Below, piece by piece: positions 47,000-57,725 of a stretch of DNA of 64,000 bases (the first letter of the stretch is position 1; each line of letters opens with the position of its first letter). Origin of the DNA: Bombus terrestris. Its lineage: Eukaryota > Arthropoda > Insecta > Hymenoptera > Apidae. A program made the translations under genes and the position numbers. The notes beneath the pieces were generated by a model, which had not been told where the DNA came from, did no database searches, and saw nothing but the letters and a program-made list of their open reading frames with translations. The stretch spans positions 8,680,001-8,744,000 of the forward strand of contig NC_063273.1 of NCBI RefSeq assembly GCF_910591885.1, written 5' to 3'.

Positions 47000-47865
47000 G
47001 ATATATGAAATATGTGAAGGGTATGGAGTAGATAAAGTAGCTATATGAAGTACGTAAAGTAGCTATAGGAAGTATATGAAGTAGGTATATAAAGTACATA
47101 GAATAGGTATAGAAATAATATGAAGTATATGGAGTAGATTAAGTAGGTATATGAAGTATGTAGCATAGGTGTAGAAGGTATATGAAATGTATGAAGGGTA
47201 TGGAGTAGATGAAGTAGGTATATGAAGTATATAGAATAGATATAGAGTAGATGAAGTAAGAATATGAAGTACATAAAATAGATATGACAAGTATATGAAG
47301 TATATAGAATAGGTATAGAAAGTATTATATATGAAATATATGGAGTAGATTAAGTAGACGTATAAAGTATATAGAATAGGTACAGAAGGTATATGGAATA
47401 GATGTATGAGATATATGAAATATATGAAGGGTATGGAGTAGATGAAGTAGGTGTATGAAGTATATAGAATAGATACAGAAAATATATGGAGTAGATGAAG
47501 TAGGTGTATGAAGTATATAGAATAGATACAGAAAATATATGGAGTAGATGAAGTAGGAATATGAAGTGTATAAAATAGATATGAAAAGTATATGAAGTGT
47601 ATGGAGTACATGAAATATAGATGAAATAAATAGGTATATAAAGTACATAAAATAGCTATAGGAAACATATGAAGTGTATGAAATAATTATGTGTATTATA
47701 TGAAATAGGTATATGTAGTGTACAAAATAAGTATAGGAAGTATATAAATTAGTTATAGAAAGTACATGAAATAGATATATAAAGCATATAAAATAGGTAT
47801 CAGAAGTACATGAAATGTATGGAGTAGATAAAACAGATATAGGAAGCACATGAAGCGTATAATAT
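47000..47865. repeat. AT/AG-rich minisatellite, about 860 bp
   Basis: Variable arrays of words such as GTATATGAAGTA, GGAGTAGATGAAGTAG and ATAGAATAGRTA fill the block. One exact 53-bp unit (GATGAAGTAGGTGTATGAAG as its start) stands twice in tandem from 47441 and 47494, with a third diverged unit after it. Stop codons are missing from several minus frames because of the repeat, which gives frames of 77, 174 and 201 codons made of Tyr, Ile, Phe, Leu, His and Thr. They are not genes. Confidence 0.9.
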
Positions 47866-47869
47866 ATGG

Positions 47870-50800
47870 ATCAGGTAAATAAACTACACATGTAAAATAT
47901 ACGACATAATTTAAGTATACAAGATTACAAATAATTATTTGTACCATAATACATCGTCGAAGCAGGAGAATGAGTCGTTTTCATGAAGAAGTTGATCAAG
48001 CCCCATTGAAGTAGTCCTCCATCGTTAGCTACCATACTTTTGGCCATTGGTCGTTACTCATAATTGTCACAATTATTATTAGTTTATAATCGGTACTGAT
48101 TGTTACAAAGTGAACACTTGTGTCTGCCATTCACGTGTTTCGGATAGAGTACGTAAACTCAGTATGTAGCAAATGTGCTGTGTGAAATGTCTCGGGATTT
48201 GTGCATTTTCCAGTGGTTAATGTCAACGTATTACGCCTTTATACCGACAACCAGGCACAACACAGCGTTATATTATTAGTCGATTTACATTTACTCCCCT
48301 TACATTCACGTGTGCTCGCACTATTTGTTCACACGTGTGTTTACACACTGACCGATGGAATATTCAACGAACAATTATCTTATCGAGCACTGTACACGTT
48401 AAAGTGCTTTGCGTTTTCATTATATCGCACGATATTGGATTTCGTTGATGATCGTTCGTGGGAGTTTAACGTATTCAGCGTGCTTTTTCCTTTTTTTTTT
48501 ATTAACTTACCAGGTATATTTAATTTTTATTTTTTCCAATTTCCTAACCGTTTTATATCTATACAATATAATCGGCAAGCGGAGCTCGAAATGTTTTTTA
48601 TTTTATGATAAAACTTTTTCCGGAATTATTCGCGAAATTACGAAATATCTGTGCAATATTTCCGTCGGTCTCTGTTCGTTTAACACTTTTATAGAATTGT
48701 GGATTCCTTTTATGAAAGCAATCCACCAGGAGATTATTTTACAGTACACTGTACACTCTTTGTTGCATATTATTAAAACGTATTTCATACGGACATAAAT
48801 TGTTAATTTACTTCATGTTTAAGAGGAGTTTATTTTTAACTTACCAGCAATTTTCTATAATATATTTGCTATACGAGTTGTCAGGTTTTAATCGATTCAT
48901 GCACATATATCCTAAACTATTGGAGAAAGTGTTTCGAATAAAGCTTACTTTGTCTCAAGAAGGACGTATTGTGATAAATTTCATCTAGATGGACGTGTCT
49001 TCGAGATTTCATCACTATTGTTTCTTTAAATGCAACTACACACCTGTTTTTATACACATGTATTTATGTATTTTTTAATTCTCTTTAAAAGCACGAAAGT
49101 ATTAAGAAACCGTAAAAGTATTGGGTGGAAAAATGATTATTAGCTTAAAAGACATTTTAACTTTAATCTCGTGAAACGTACCGTGAAGGCAAAAGAAGAG
49201 TAAACGCAGTGTTTTTATAATTCATGTTTCCCTTTCATACACTCAATTTTATAAAATGAACATTGGAAGATCTTTTAAATTAAACATTTTCACGCGCAGG
49301 TACCTTTTCTTTCAGAGTATTAAAGATTGCATCGAATGATGGATAAAAAATGTATATGTAGCTCCATTAAAAAAAAAAAAAAAAATAAAAAAACAAAGGT
49401 CGCCTCGAGATCTCGAAAACGCCTCCAGTTAAACAAAACTGTTGTGGGAAGCTTCATTTGAAACATTTTTCCGAATAATTTATTTAATACTTTTTCGGAT
49501 AATTTATACATGGAAATTTGCATAGATCAATAAAAATAAACCATCCTGTATATTCAATATGTATATCAAACCAACGATATTCTACTATACTACTCTATAT
49601 TGTTCTATTATATTCTATAATATATTCAATGATAAATCACTGGATCAACATGATTCACGTATTTCATCGTGACGAAATTGTTCACCAATATCTGTCGAAG
49701 CGTGAGATCGTATGAGAAATGTTGTTGCCGCTACACTTATAGAGATCATGCTATTTCTCGTCCATCGTATTTTCAATGCATTGTGCGCGTCTGAACCGAT
49801 ATAATCTTTTGTGTCCAGCCTTCAGGCAAACAGTCACGCTGAAAAAGCGATACTCGTGTGCAGATTATGTACGTAGAAAAGATTTCGAATGGTTACGCTG
49901 ACCTAATTCGCGGACAAGTAGGTTTACCGAAGCTTTCGATCGCGGCACACGTAACGCGACTCAATTTTTCCCTGTTTCCGCCCCTTACCCCTTTGCTCCG
50001 TTTCTCAAAGACGAACACAGTCCTACCAATGTACATTGTTGGGAAGGTATTCTCCGAGTTCTGCAGTTTATAAACTCGTTTCGAATGACGAACGTGATCA
50101 AGTTTCACGATCGTTGTACGCGCACCAGCATAGTTCGAAAGATTCGAAACGGAAGATTAAATAAGTTCAGGTATAAATTCTTCTTGCAAGTGTAGATAAT
50201 TTCCGAGACGGAGTATTTATTACGTAGAGAATGAAATACCAGACAATGTTCCGCGAACGATGAAGTAATTCGTTTCTGTTTAGATGTTACAGTTTCCTTT
50301 CGATATTTCTAAAGAGACGACAGAGAAATTAATGTTATTCTATTTCCAAGCGACAAAAAAGAGAAAAACTACTAACTTCAAACTACTAAAGAAATGCAAA
50401 TTGTACGCGAGAAATGTACCAAGAGCCCCTACGATATTAGTGTAAATTAAAAATTATTAATTTAATTATTGATCTAAATTAATCCACAAAGCAACACGCT
50501 GCAAAATGTTACCTTTTCTCTATCCTCAACTCTACGTAAACCCGCATTGATCGTCTTTATCGAATAAGATATAGAATACACAAATGACTAACCAAAAAAT
50601 AAATTAAATAATAACAAATTAAATAGCCTACACTCCTCGGCAAAAAGATAACCCAGGTGTGCTATCTTTAATTTCTCAACGACGCGTGTAAAGTTTTTCG
50701 TCCGTAACGTATAATATTAAAACATTATGAGCTCAGAATATGCGGTTCGTTGAAAATAATTAAAAATATTATGAGGTTTAGTGTGTAAGAAAAAATTTGT

Positions 50801-51180
50801 CTTATTTTAAGAACGAGATGATAACACATGTACAATAAGAAAATAATAATCAACATAAATTGTAACTAACAATAATTACTTATCTAATAATAGCTACATC
50901 CCCCTTTATTTTCTATTATTTCTATTGTACAATTTGGTATCGATTTATATATTTTCTGGATATAATTTTGACTTAACGTATCCCGTACAATTGCATTTTT
51001 TAATTCTTGTACGTGTTGATACTGCTTTCCATTCCCGAAATTTCTAATTATTTACTCGACAGGCGTAACAGATATCTGAATCGATCACTCAACTTCCACC
51101 GTTTTCTTGATTATCGCGTTTGTCTTTAGGAGGCTTCAGGGATGAAAATCAATCTGAAAAAGAGGCTCGAACTTGTATGT
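47870..51180. other. No supported gene
   Basis: Mostly AT-rich. Frames of 129 and 135 codons at 48.2-48.8 kb are phenylalanine/leucine-rich and unconvincing. A 15-base A run lies at 49370-49384 within an A-rich tract. The string CCATCCTGTATATT at about 49541 could be a decayed CAGGGTG-type end. Confidence 0.4.
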
Positions 51181-51420
51181 TTATCGTAACACGATTGCAG
51201 GCGACAAATTCCACAGGCGACGTACTCCTTTCGATTTGTCGTAATGCCAAAGGTCGCCGGGCGGCCTTGAAGACTGCGTGCGTATCATAAGAGGATTCCT
51301 AGTAATCCAATATGAGGTACGTGCTAACTCCTCGATAACGTTGCCGGTACGCTGGTGCACGGTCAGCACGAGATTGCGGTAGGTCAATATGCAATGCAAA
51401 CTAACGTGCTTCCCGACCAT
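51181..51420 (-). CDS. Candidate small protein, 79 codons, unknown
   Basis: On the minus strand an ATG at 51420 stands in a near-ideal insect start context (AAACAATGG). A frame of 79 codons follows, with higher G+C than the surroundings and a balanced residue mix (Met-Val-Gly-Lys-His-Val-Ser-Leu at the start; a Gly-Asp-Leu-Trp-His-Tyr-Asp-Lys segment near residue 55). A TTTTAAAGG box lies about 60 bases upstream of the ATG. No signal peptide or membrane segment is evident. I recognise no family. It could equally be an exon or a gene relic. Confidence 0.28.
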   Translation of the reverse strand: MVGKHVSLHCILTYRNLVLTVHQRTGNVIEELARTSYWITRNPLMIRTQSSRPPGDLWHYDKSKGVRRLWNLSPAIVLR

Positions 51421-51800
51421 TGTTTATCGTTCTGTCGGTAACTTATTGCTTGCATTACGGTCGTCTTATTCCCTTTAAAAGGAGGGATTGACGTTTTTTT
51501 ATTGATACTACCACGACAGATAAATATCGAGGGTTTCAGGATGTAGAAAATAGCGGTCGTTAAAATAAGTAATGACTTTGTATATTTAGTGGGGACGAAA
51601 GGACGTTGCGGAGGAATATCGATGTTCTGTTGTGGATGTTCACTTCGACAGGGACGAAATCCGAATATTTATTTCAAATTCACGATATTGAAATATTAAT
51701 CATGCGGCCGATTTATGCGTTAGGAAGTGTGAAGTAAACGCGCGATGTAGCGTGGTATTTAATAAAACGATGCGTATAGAAATTATTGAAGTAGGAAATT
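51421..51800. other. No gene seen
   Basis: Unique DNA between two candidate small frames on opposite strands. Confidence 0.45.
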
Positions 51801-51803
51801 TGT

Positions 51804-52028
51804 ATGGAGTACGGCGGAGAAGAATGTTGGAAATGTTCGCAGTTGAATGGCTTGCTCTTGAACGCTTTCGAGGATGAAACGAACGTATTCAGAGATTTTG
51901 ATATTTGTAAACATGTACTTGGTCTGAAGGAAATACTCGAACGATATCTATCTTATATTCTATTCAACGTACGCGATGGAATGTTTCATTTAGATTTGGA
52001 ATACGACGTTTATATATCGCGAAGCTGA
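51804..52028 (+). CDS. Candidate small acidic protein, 74 codons, unknown
   Basis: A true ATG at 51804 (G at +4) opens 74 codons ending TGA. The residue mix is unlike the Lys/Asn/Ile/Phe-rich frames typical of this AT-rich DNA. The first 15 residues hold a Glu-Cys-Trp-Lys-Cys-Ser word (C-x2-C), and the second half (residues about 30-60) alternates acidic and hydrophobic residues like an amphipathic helix. No signal peptide. It is not recognised and may be an exon of a larger gene. Confidence 0.3.
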   Translation: MEYGGEECWKCSQLNGLLLNAFEDETNVFRDFDICKHVLGLKEILERYLSYILFNVRDGMFHLDLEYDVYISRS

Positions 52029-52567
52029 ACCGTCCAAAGTTATCATAGATGAAATTTTACTTCATAGAAATTTCATTTTAACATCATCGTTTCGTAATGA
52101 TACTGTTACAATATTATTTAGAAGCTTCGTAAACGAACATTATCTTTACACAGAGCGTCAAAACGACTTTCTTTGATGATAAACACGTGATTTAGCAACC
52201 AGATATATTCACTGCATCAAGACAAACACATTTTTTAAATATAAAACTAGCATAGTATAATTTGCAGACAATATCAAACATATTCGTCTATAAAAATATG
52301 TAAAAATTCTAGGATATGAAAGGGTTGAGCGCAGTCGATAGGAAAAATCTCGTTCGACGAGATTCCTGAAAGCTTAAAGGACCGTGAGAATACGGATGAA
52401 AAACGATGTACGTATAGTACGTACGTAGAAATATTGAATACCGTGGGACACGTTGGAAATGCATAAGATGGCGTGATGTCTTCGGGCGATAGACGCCCGA
52501 CGGTTAATTTAATTTTGCTCGAGACGTCCCCGACGAAACGTTAAAATTATCGGGATTTTACAACTTA
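52029..52567. other. No gene; perfect 7-bp stem at 52482-52500
   Basis: A small hairpin, TCGGGCG-ATAGA-CGCCCGA, lies in a CpG-rich patch. Nothing else is supported. Confidence 0.4.
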
Positions 52568-52568
52568 C

Positions 52569-52804
52569 ATTGACAACTTTTCTCTTTAATGGTTTCCTCT
52601 CGCTGAACGGGATGGAAATAAATTTTATCGACAAACACAATGGCCGGCGTGCGATGTTTAAACTCTGTAATTTTCGTATCTTTCGAAGTGCGCGTAATGA
52701 AATAAAAGTTAGGACAGGAAATACTGAGAATTTCTTCGAGCGGCCCCTGTTTCACCAAATTAATAAAAGACTCGTGGAACGTGCGATCGACGGCTAAACC
52801 GCGT
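52569..52804 (-). CDS. Candidate internal coding exon (236 bp)
   Basis: On the minus strand an acceptor GCTGCAG ends at 52805. An open frame of 78 codons follows, containing Glu-Ser-Phe-Ile-Asn-Leu-Val-Lys-Gln-Gly and, later, Ile-Tyr-Phe-His-Pro-Val-Gln. It ends at a perfect donor, AAT|GTAAGTTG, in phase 1. The upstream candidate exon ends with a donor (GC|GTAAGTAT at 52919) in phase 2 and this exon supplies the one missing base, so the phase fits an intron of 114 bases, a normal insect size. The plus strand is also open for 75 codons, so the coding strand is not certain. I recognise no family. Confidence 0.33.
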
Positions 52805-52918
52805 CTGCAGCGGCGAAATTACTACAATTAAATCCGAAAAATTGTTCAGGAGCGAGCTTTCCAGTTATAAGTTCGTTTCGTCCGTTTCCGCATTGAAATT
52901 GAATCGGTAAATACTTAC

Positions 52919-53001
52919 GCGAAACTTGTAACGTAATTCACGAAGAACGTAGTTCTAGGATGTTCGAAGAATAATTTTCGACCACCATAAACAATTGGTA
53001 A
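52919..53001 (-). CDS. Candidate coding exon upstream of 52569-52804
   Basis: The minus-strand frame is open from an in-frame TGA at 53004-53002 down to the consensus donor GTAAGTAT at 52918. It holds a Gly-Gly-Arg-Lys-Leu-Phe-Phe-Glu-His-Pro stretch and ends Tyr-Val-Thr-Ser-Phe plus two bases. There is no in-frame ATG. A CTAG acceptor-like site at about 52955 would leave only 36 bases as exon. The support is the donor quality and the matching phase with the next candidate exon. Confidence 0.25.
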
Positions 53002-53004
53002 TCA

Positions 53005-55800
53005 AAGTTGCTCTCTGTTAGTCGCTAGTGTTAGAAGCTCGCGGAATTCTTATTAATTTAGTTTGGTATACGAACGAACGAAATAAAATTATAATTGAAA
53101 ACAACGCAGATTTCTCTCAACTCTTCCATTAACAAAGACAGAAGGCTGGCGGAAGATTCGAAATAGAATAATTTCTTTTTACCAACTTCTATTATTTTTC
53201 ATGTTGTAACACCAACGCAATGAGACCCTCGATGAATAATAGAAATTGTATTCTCGTTGGTTGAAATTGATATTTTCTTCTGTCACCAGGGTAATCTATT
53301 TTATATTTGAAACGGTGCTTTGTGGGCTTGTTTCTCTGCTTGGAGAGATATTTCTCCAGGGGTGGTATCACGACTGGTACATATTTTTTCCCTCGCGTTC
53401 AATCGATCATCGATTCTGCCAACGTAAATGGAAAGGAGGAGGTGCACAATGTGTCGTGACAACCACGCGTTCGTGATGAATACGACGCGAGAAGCTCTAT
53501 TCCTGCGCGTTTCCTTGCTCCCAGCATGCTCCAGGTAGTATCCTTGCGATCCTTGCGATTGTTGTTGATACAATCGTGTTTCTTTTCACTGATCTTTTAT
53601 ACATGAAAGGTCCACGGGAAGAAAGAAGAATGCCAAGTTTCAATGTTCCTCAGAAAGCGAGAATATCTTTCTCAATATACAGTACATGTAAAAAGAATAG
53701 AAAAGGATAATTCATATAAACATTCAAATTATTCATATAAACATATGCTGTTTATGTTTTATTTCTGTTTGTGAGATATAAGGAATTTTTTAATGGGAGC
53801 AAACCTATTGAAGGTGTTGAGATACTAAGATTCAGAACAGGACAAGCTTTTGGAAAATTTGGGAACCAGACTCGTGCAAAGTAAGAATTTTTAGCATTTT
53901 CAGTTGATTGTATATCTAAAAAGAATAAAAGAGTCCGTACAAACATATGCTCTATCTATGTAAGTTTATGAGATATAATGAATTTTGTAAACAGAGCAAA
54001 CTACTGAATTGAAATATTAAAATTCAGAATGGAACAAGCTTTTAAATGTATTTGAGAAGCATCGTCCGTGACGACACGTCTACAGGTTTGCTTTGAAACG
54101 CAACGTCATTTTGTGCATTTTCTGTGAAGTGGATTAAATATGACAAAATCAGAATAGAAAATTCGTTAAATATCATAAAGGAACGCAGATAGAACATATG
54201 TTTATATGAACCTTATCCATCGTTTTTAATACGATAAATAACACAATTGTATACAAAATTATATACGACAGTACAATAAATAATTTAATTTTATACGATC
54301 AGCTGCCGATGTGGATGCCAGATATTCTGTTGTACCCTGTACGATGTCACAACTTCATATTTTTTCATAAATATTAAAATATTAAAAAAGAAAACGTTTT
54401 ATTTCTCATTTTATTCCGCGTCATTTTCAACATTTACTTGCAATTCCCAGTAATATATAACACACTGAACCGTAAAAAATAAGAAGTACATTGTGTACGA
54501 ATCACTTTCTTTCAACTATGTGCAGCTCAGGAAATTCTAATTGAAATTAAAACGACATAGCAAGTGGTAAAGGGCACACACGAGAAAATTCTCCATTAAA
54601 TTAAAATTCCCCTTTTTCTTGTGGACTCTTCATATGCGTATAACAATGTATAGCACAATAATACGATAATCTGCATTGGAATATTTGCAAAAGGAAATAA
54701 AGGGAAATTTATTTCAATTTATTTCGCAACGTTTTATTCCAATGGAGAATCGTAATATTTTAAATTATTGTGAGACAAATATTTTGTCAGTTGTCGTTGC
54801 TCTTTGAACTCTCAAATCGTTTTGTTTTCGCTCTTTAATCATCGTGTTTTTACGGTTATGCATCAACTAATAGGTTCGTTTAACCATCACTCTTGCAGAT
54901 TGAATTGATTTCATTGAAATATACTCGATTATACTATACGCATTTTCTGATTAATAATTAATAACAGTGTGTAACTATTTCCAGCATACAGCATAGATAT
55001 AAAAATTACAATTTTCCTCTTACATTTTTTTCACTAGTTTTTCATAATCATAATTTTTCTCGTCCCACTTCGTAATCTACATTCTACATTATTTTCTCCG
55101 AGGTTATAAATACATATTGCCGATAGTATATAATTTATAACGTTGTAACTAGTATACAAGTATGTTGCAATATCGTATCATTTTTTATGAAATATAGCGT
55201 GGCATAATTTACGATATACAATCACGCAATATCGATGTGCGTAACATACCACGACACGGTACATCGATTTAAAATGACAATTTTTTCTCTCATCTACTTT
55301 GATAACTAACGCTAGAATCATTGAAAATGAAGAAACGAGACTCGTATGAAAGAAAAATGGAAATAAAAGATACACGAAGAAACACTCGATGCAAGGAGAA
55401 ACACGAGCTTGCATGCGTTTTTTAGAAATGCAAGATTCTCAAAAATGTATGCTGTTCTATTTGTACTATTTAAATTTAAAAAAAAAAAAAATACTGTTAA
55501 TCCATAACACTTCCATGAAAAATTATGAATTACCACTCTGATATAAAGTTGCATTATCAAGTACAGTAACTAGCAATGTTTTTTTCTTTTGTAGTTAATT
55601 TTTTCCCGATACACGTTTTGCATTCTTTATGCAATTTTTTCTAAGACTGGAAACTTGGTATTCGAAGCGCGAGTCAGCGCAGTGAAGATGCTGGCGATCG
55701 TAATTTTCATTTCCCTCCAGTTTTATCTCACAGTCTCTCCTTTAATATAGAGGACAGATATTTTTCCATCGCAACGTGTTAAGAACGCTCAGCTTTAATC
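53005..55800. other. No supported gene
   Basis: AT-rich unique DNA with frames of 64-90 codons that I do not recognise. Two partly similar segments at about 53.73-53.86 and 53.93-54.05 kb share ATATGCT.TTTATG, GAGATATAA and ACAAGCTTTT words in the same order. They look like a diverged tandem duplication with a period near 200 bases. Confidence 0.45.
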
Positions 55801-55802
55801 TA

Positions 55803-55864
55803 TTGGGAAGGCAACTAAGTGTTTGGAAATGGCAACATCCGCAAACACTTAGTTGCCAACCCAA
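55803..55864. mobile_element. 62-bp mariner-end hairpin
   Basis: Arms AGGCAACTAAGTGTTTG and the complementary CAAACACTTAGTTGCC enclose a short loop, GAAATGGCAACATCCG. TA pairs flank the unit (55801-55802 and 55865-55866). It is a shorter relative of the hairpins at 8.9 and 25.0 kb with a GTTTG instead of GATTG core. Confidence 0.8.
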
Positions 55865-56307
55865 TAGATACATCCTATGTAACAGTAGGAAATTTGCCAA
55901 CAGTTAGATCGTTCGCAAAAATTTGATATCCGATGTGCAGCGCGAAAATCGGTTGCTTCGACAATTATCTCTTGTCCGTATTTTCGTTTCGTAGCAAATA
56001 GAATTTCAAATTTGTAATTATCAAAGCAGAATAGGAAGCTTGAGATTTCAATTTTCGTACTTTCCTGTTCCCTTTCATGAGAACGATACGTATCTGGATT
56101 ATTTGATTTTTTATCATTTTGCCAATTACTAAATATCACAGGTCCATCGATATTAGTTAAAGTTAAAGTTGGAATTGCAGCAGGTTTCGCGATTTTATTC
56201 GAAATCAAATTTCTCAAGCCCACGATAAAAAGGCTTCGAAGCGTTTTCATTAAATGGAAAAATCTCTCGCTGGCTTGCTCGTTCTTTCCATTAGAACTAG
56301 CCGACAT
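55849..56307 (-). CDS. Candidate small protein, up to 152 codons, its end in a hairpin MITE
   Basis: A minus-strand ATG at 56307 opens a frame starting Met-Ser-Ala-Ser-Ser-Asn-Gly-Lys-Asn-Glu. A short hydrophobic patch lies near residues 27-40 and a polar middle part has many Lys, Glu, Asn and Ser. The last 14 or so codons and the stop come from the 62-bp hairpin and its edge, so any ancestral C-terminus has been replaced or the end is fortuitous. The frame is the same as that of the smaller frame ending at 56329, separated by three stops within 24 bases. Not recognised. Confidence 0.28.
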   Translation of the reverse strand: MSASSNGKNEQASERFFHLMKTLRSLFIVGLRNLISNKIAKPAAIPTLTLTNIDGPVIFSNWQNDKKSNNPDTYRSHEREQESTKIEISSFLFCFDNYKFEILFATKRKYGQEIIVEATDFRAAHRISNFCERSNCWQISYCYIGCIYWVGN

Positions 56308-56328
56308 CGGAAATTAACTAATCGTCTA

Positions 56329-56550
56329 CTAAAATTTCATCGCCTTTTCCTCCTTGTCGCTATGGTGCAACACGATGCAACGATTGTGCTCTTTCATCGT
56401 TTCTCTCGGTAACACTTCCAGCTGTACAATTATTTTGTCAGCGTTTTTATCGGGCCCATTCGGTCTACGTAAAAGAAACATACACGTACTCAGAAAAAAA
56501 AGAAAACTAAACACGAAGAAAGAGAAAAATTCTTCATGAGATAATCTCAT
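56329..56550 (-). CDS. Candidate small single-pass membrane protein (73 codons) or a terminal exon
   Basis: A minus-strand ATG at 56550 gives a short charged N-terminus, a hydrophobic segment at residues about 8-27 (Phe/Leu/Ser-rich), a double arginine, and a hydrophilic tail of about 45 residues rich in Lys, Glu and Asp. This is the layout of a small type III or signal-anchor peptide. Alternatively the Phe-rich part is a polypyrimidine tract and CTTTTACGTAG at about 56466 is an acceptor, so only the charged tail (Pro-Asn-Gly-Pro-Asp-Lys start, Ala-Met-Lys-Phe end) is coding as a last exon. Both readings are visible and I cannot choose. Confidence 0.32.
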   Translation of the reverse strand: MRLSHEEFFSFFVFSFLFFLSTCMFLLRRPNGPDKNADKIIVQLEVLPRETMKEHNRCIVLHHSDKEEKAMKF

Positions 56551-56656
56551 CGATCAGACTATGTTCGTCCTCATCTCGTCGAATGCGCGAAGAATGGAAA
56601 TTCTGGTCAGTAGCCGAGCTCGATGACAGGAAACCGTTGGTCTACGAGTCGATAGT

Positions 56657-56860
56657 TTATCGATGACCTGGATAGCTAATTAATCGAATTCCAGAGGAAA
56701 GATCCGACGAATTTGCCGATACGGCAAACAGCATGGCTAATTCTTCGGAGAACAACGGAAATTCGGGTCGTTTCTGTTCATTACGAGCTGATATTGTTGT
56801 CACACCTATCGAGAAATCTGCTTTGTCTAGAATGATTATACTCCATGCTTTCTTTGCCAT
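56657..56860 (-). CDS. Candidate small protein, 67 codons, unknown
   Basis: A minus-strand ATG at 56860 (G at +4) starts Met-Ala-Lys-Lys-Ala-Trp-Ser. The frame continues with a balanced residue mix and a Pro-Leu-Phe-Ser-Glu-Glu-Leu-Ala stretch near residue 35. It ends 106 bases upstream of the next minus-strand frame. No domain recognised. Direct splicing to the exon reading of the next frame does not fit in phase, so they would be separate. Confidence 0.25.
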   Translation of the reverse strand: MAKKAWSIIILDKADFSIGVTTISARNEQKRPEFPLFSEELAMLFAVSANSSDLSSGIRLISYPGHR

Positions 56861-57527
56861 ACTCTTCTTCCTAACCCTATCATAGTTTGAATTTTATTCG
56901 CTTATTGGGGAAGGCAAGATTATAATTATTATAAGATTAGACAGCGCAGAAATTCTTCAGCTTTTTAAGCTTAATGTTCCATTTAGGGCTTTCAGCGAGC
57001 TTCCATTATTTCACACATCTTTCTGCAACACTATCTGTAACAATCGTATCTGCAAATATCTCAATTTACTCGGCCATTTGCCCCATCTTTTTTGTGAATC
57101 TGATTTAACAAACATGTCAGAAATGTCTTCGATAATTCGTGTCTATTATCGCAACATGAGTGATTTCCTATTAATTGTTCGTTATTTGTTCACTTGTACC
57201 GATCTTTGTCTGTAGCAAAGGGTGTTACAAGTATAATAAATGTAACGACACTAACAACAACAATTGATTATAGCTTCTCACCTTGGTCTGAAAATTGGAA
57301 AGAAGTAAATTAGATAAATAAAGATAAATAAATTATTTGGTAGTGGTATTGTAACGTAGATATCAAATAGGAAATACTGTCAAGTAATTAAAATAGAATG
57401 CCAAGATTTAGAAAAAAATTATACAGGTAGATTTTCTGGCTAGTTAAGGCGAAGTCAGTGTTAGAACTTGTGTCAAAAGGGATCGTCCAGCAATGTATTC
57501 GCATAGTAACCTCTAAATTACACGGCA
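56861..57527. other. No gene seen
   Basis: AT-rich sequence without a frame worth noting. Confidence 0.5.
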
Positions 57528-57673
57528 TTACAGCGGGTTAATCCTTCGGCACAGGTGATCGATACCGGGAAAAATAGGTTGCTCTATTAAATATGTAAAT
57601 TCAATGCCTCTAGATTTAGCCATAATAGGAGCCATTTCATTCGTTTCGCGGTAAGCTTGAAATTTCGTTAGAT
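57528..57673 (-). CDS. Candidate terminal coding exon, unknown
   Basis: On the minus strand GATGCACAG ends at 57674 and could serve as an acceptor. The frame then runs about 48 codons (Leu-Thr-Lys-Phe-Gln-Ala-Tyr-Arg-Glu-Thr at the start, Arg-Arg-Ile-Asn-Pro-Leu at the end) to a TAA at 57530-57528. The residue mix is protein-like and the larger open frame has no ATG, starting only from TTG, which favours an exon reading. Upstream exons were not found. Confidence 0.22.
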
Positions 57674-57725
57674 CTGTGCATCGAGCGAAGCAGAAACAAA
57701 CTTTGAATTCCGTGTAACAATGCAA

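Noticed and set aside
47063..47668. 201-codon minus-strand open frame
   Set aside because: It lies wholly within the AT/AG minisatellite. The translation is a low-complexity Tyr/Ile/Phe/Leu/His string that changes with repeat register.
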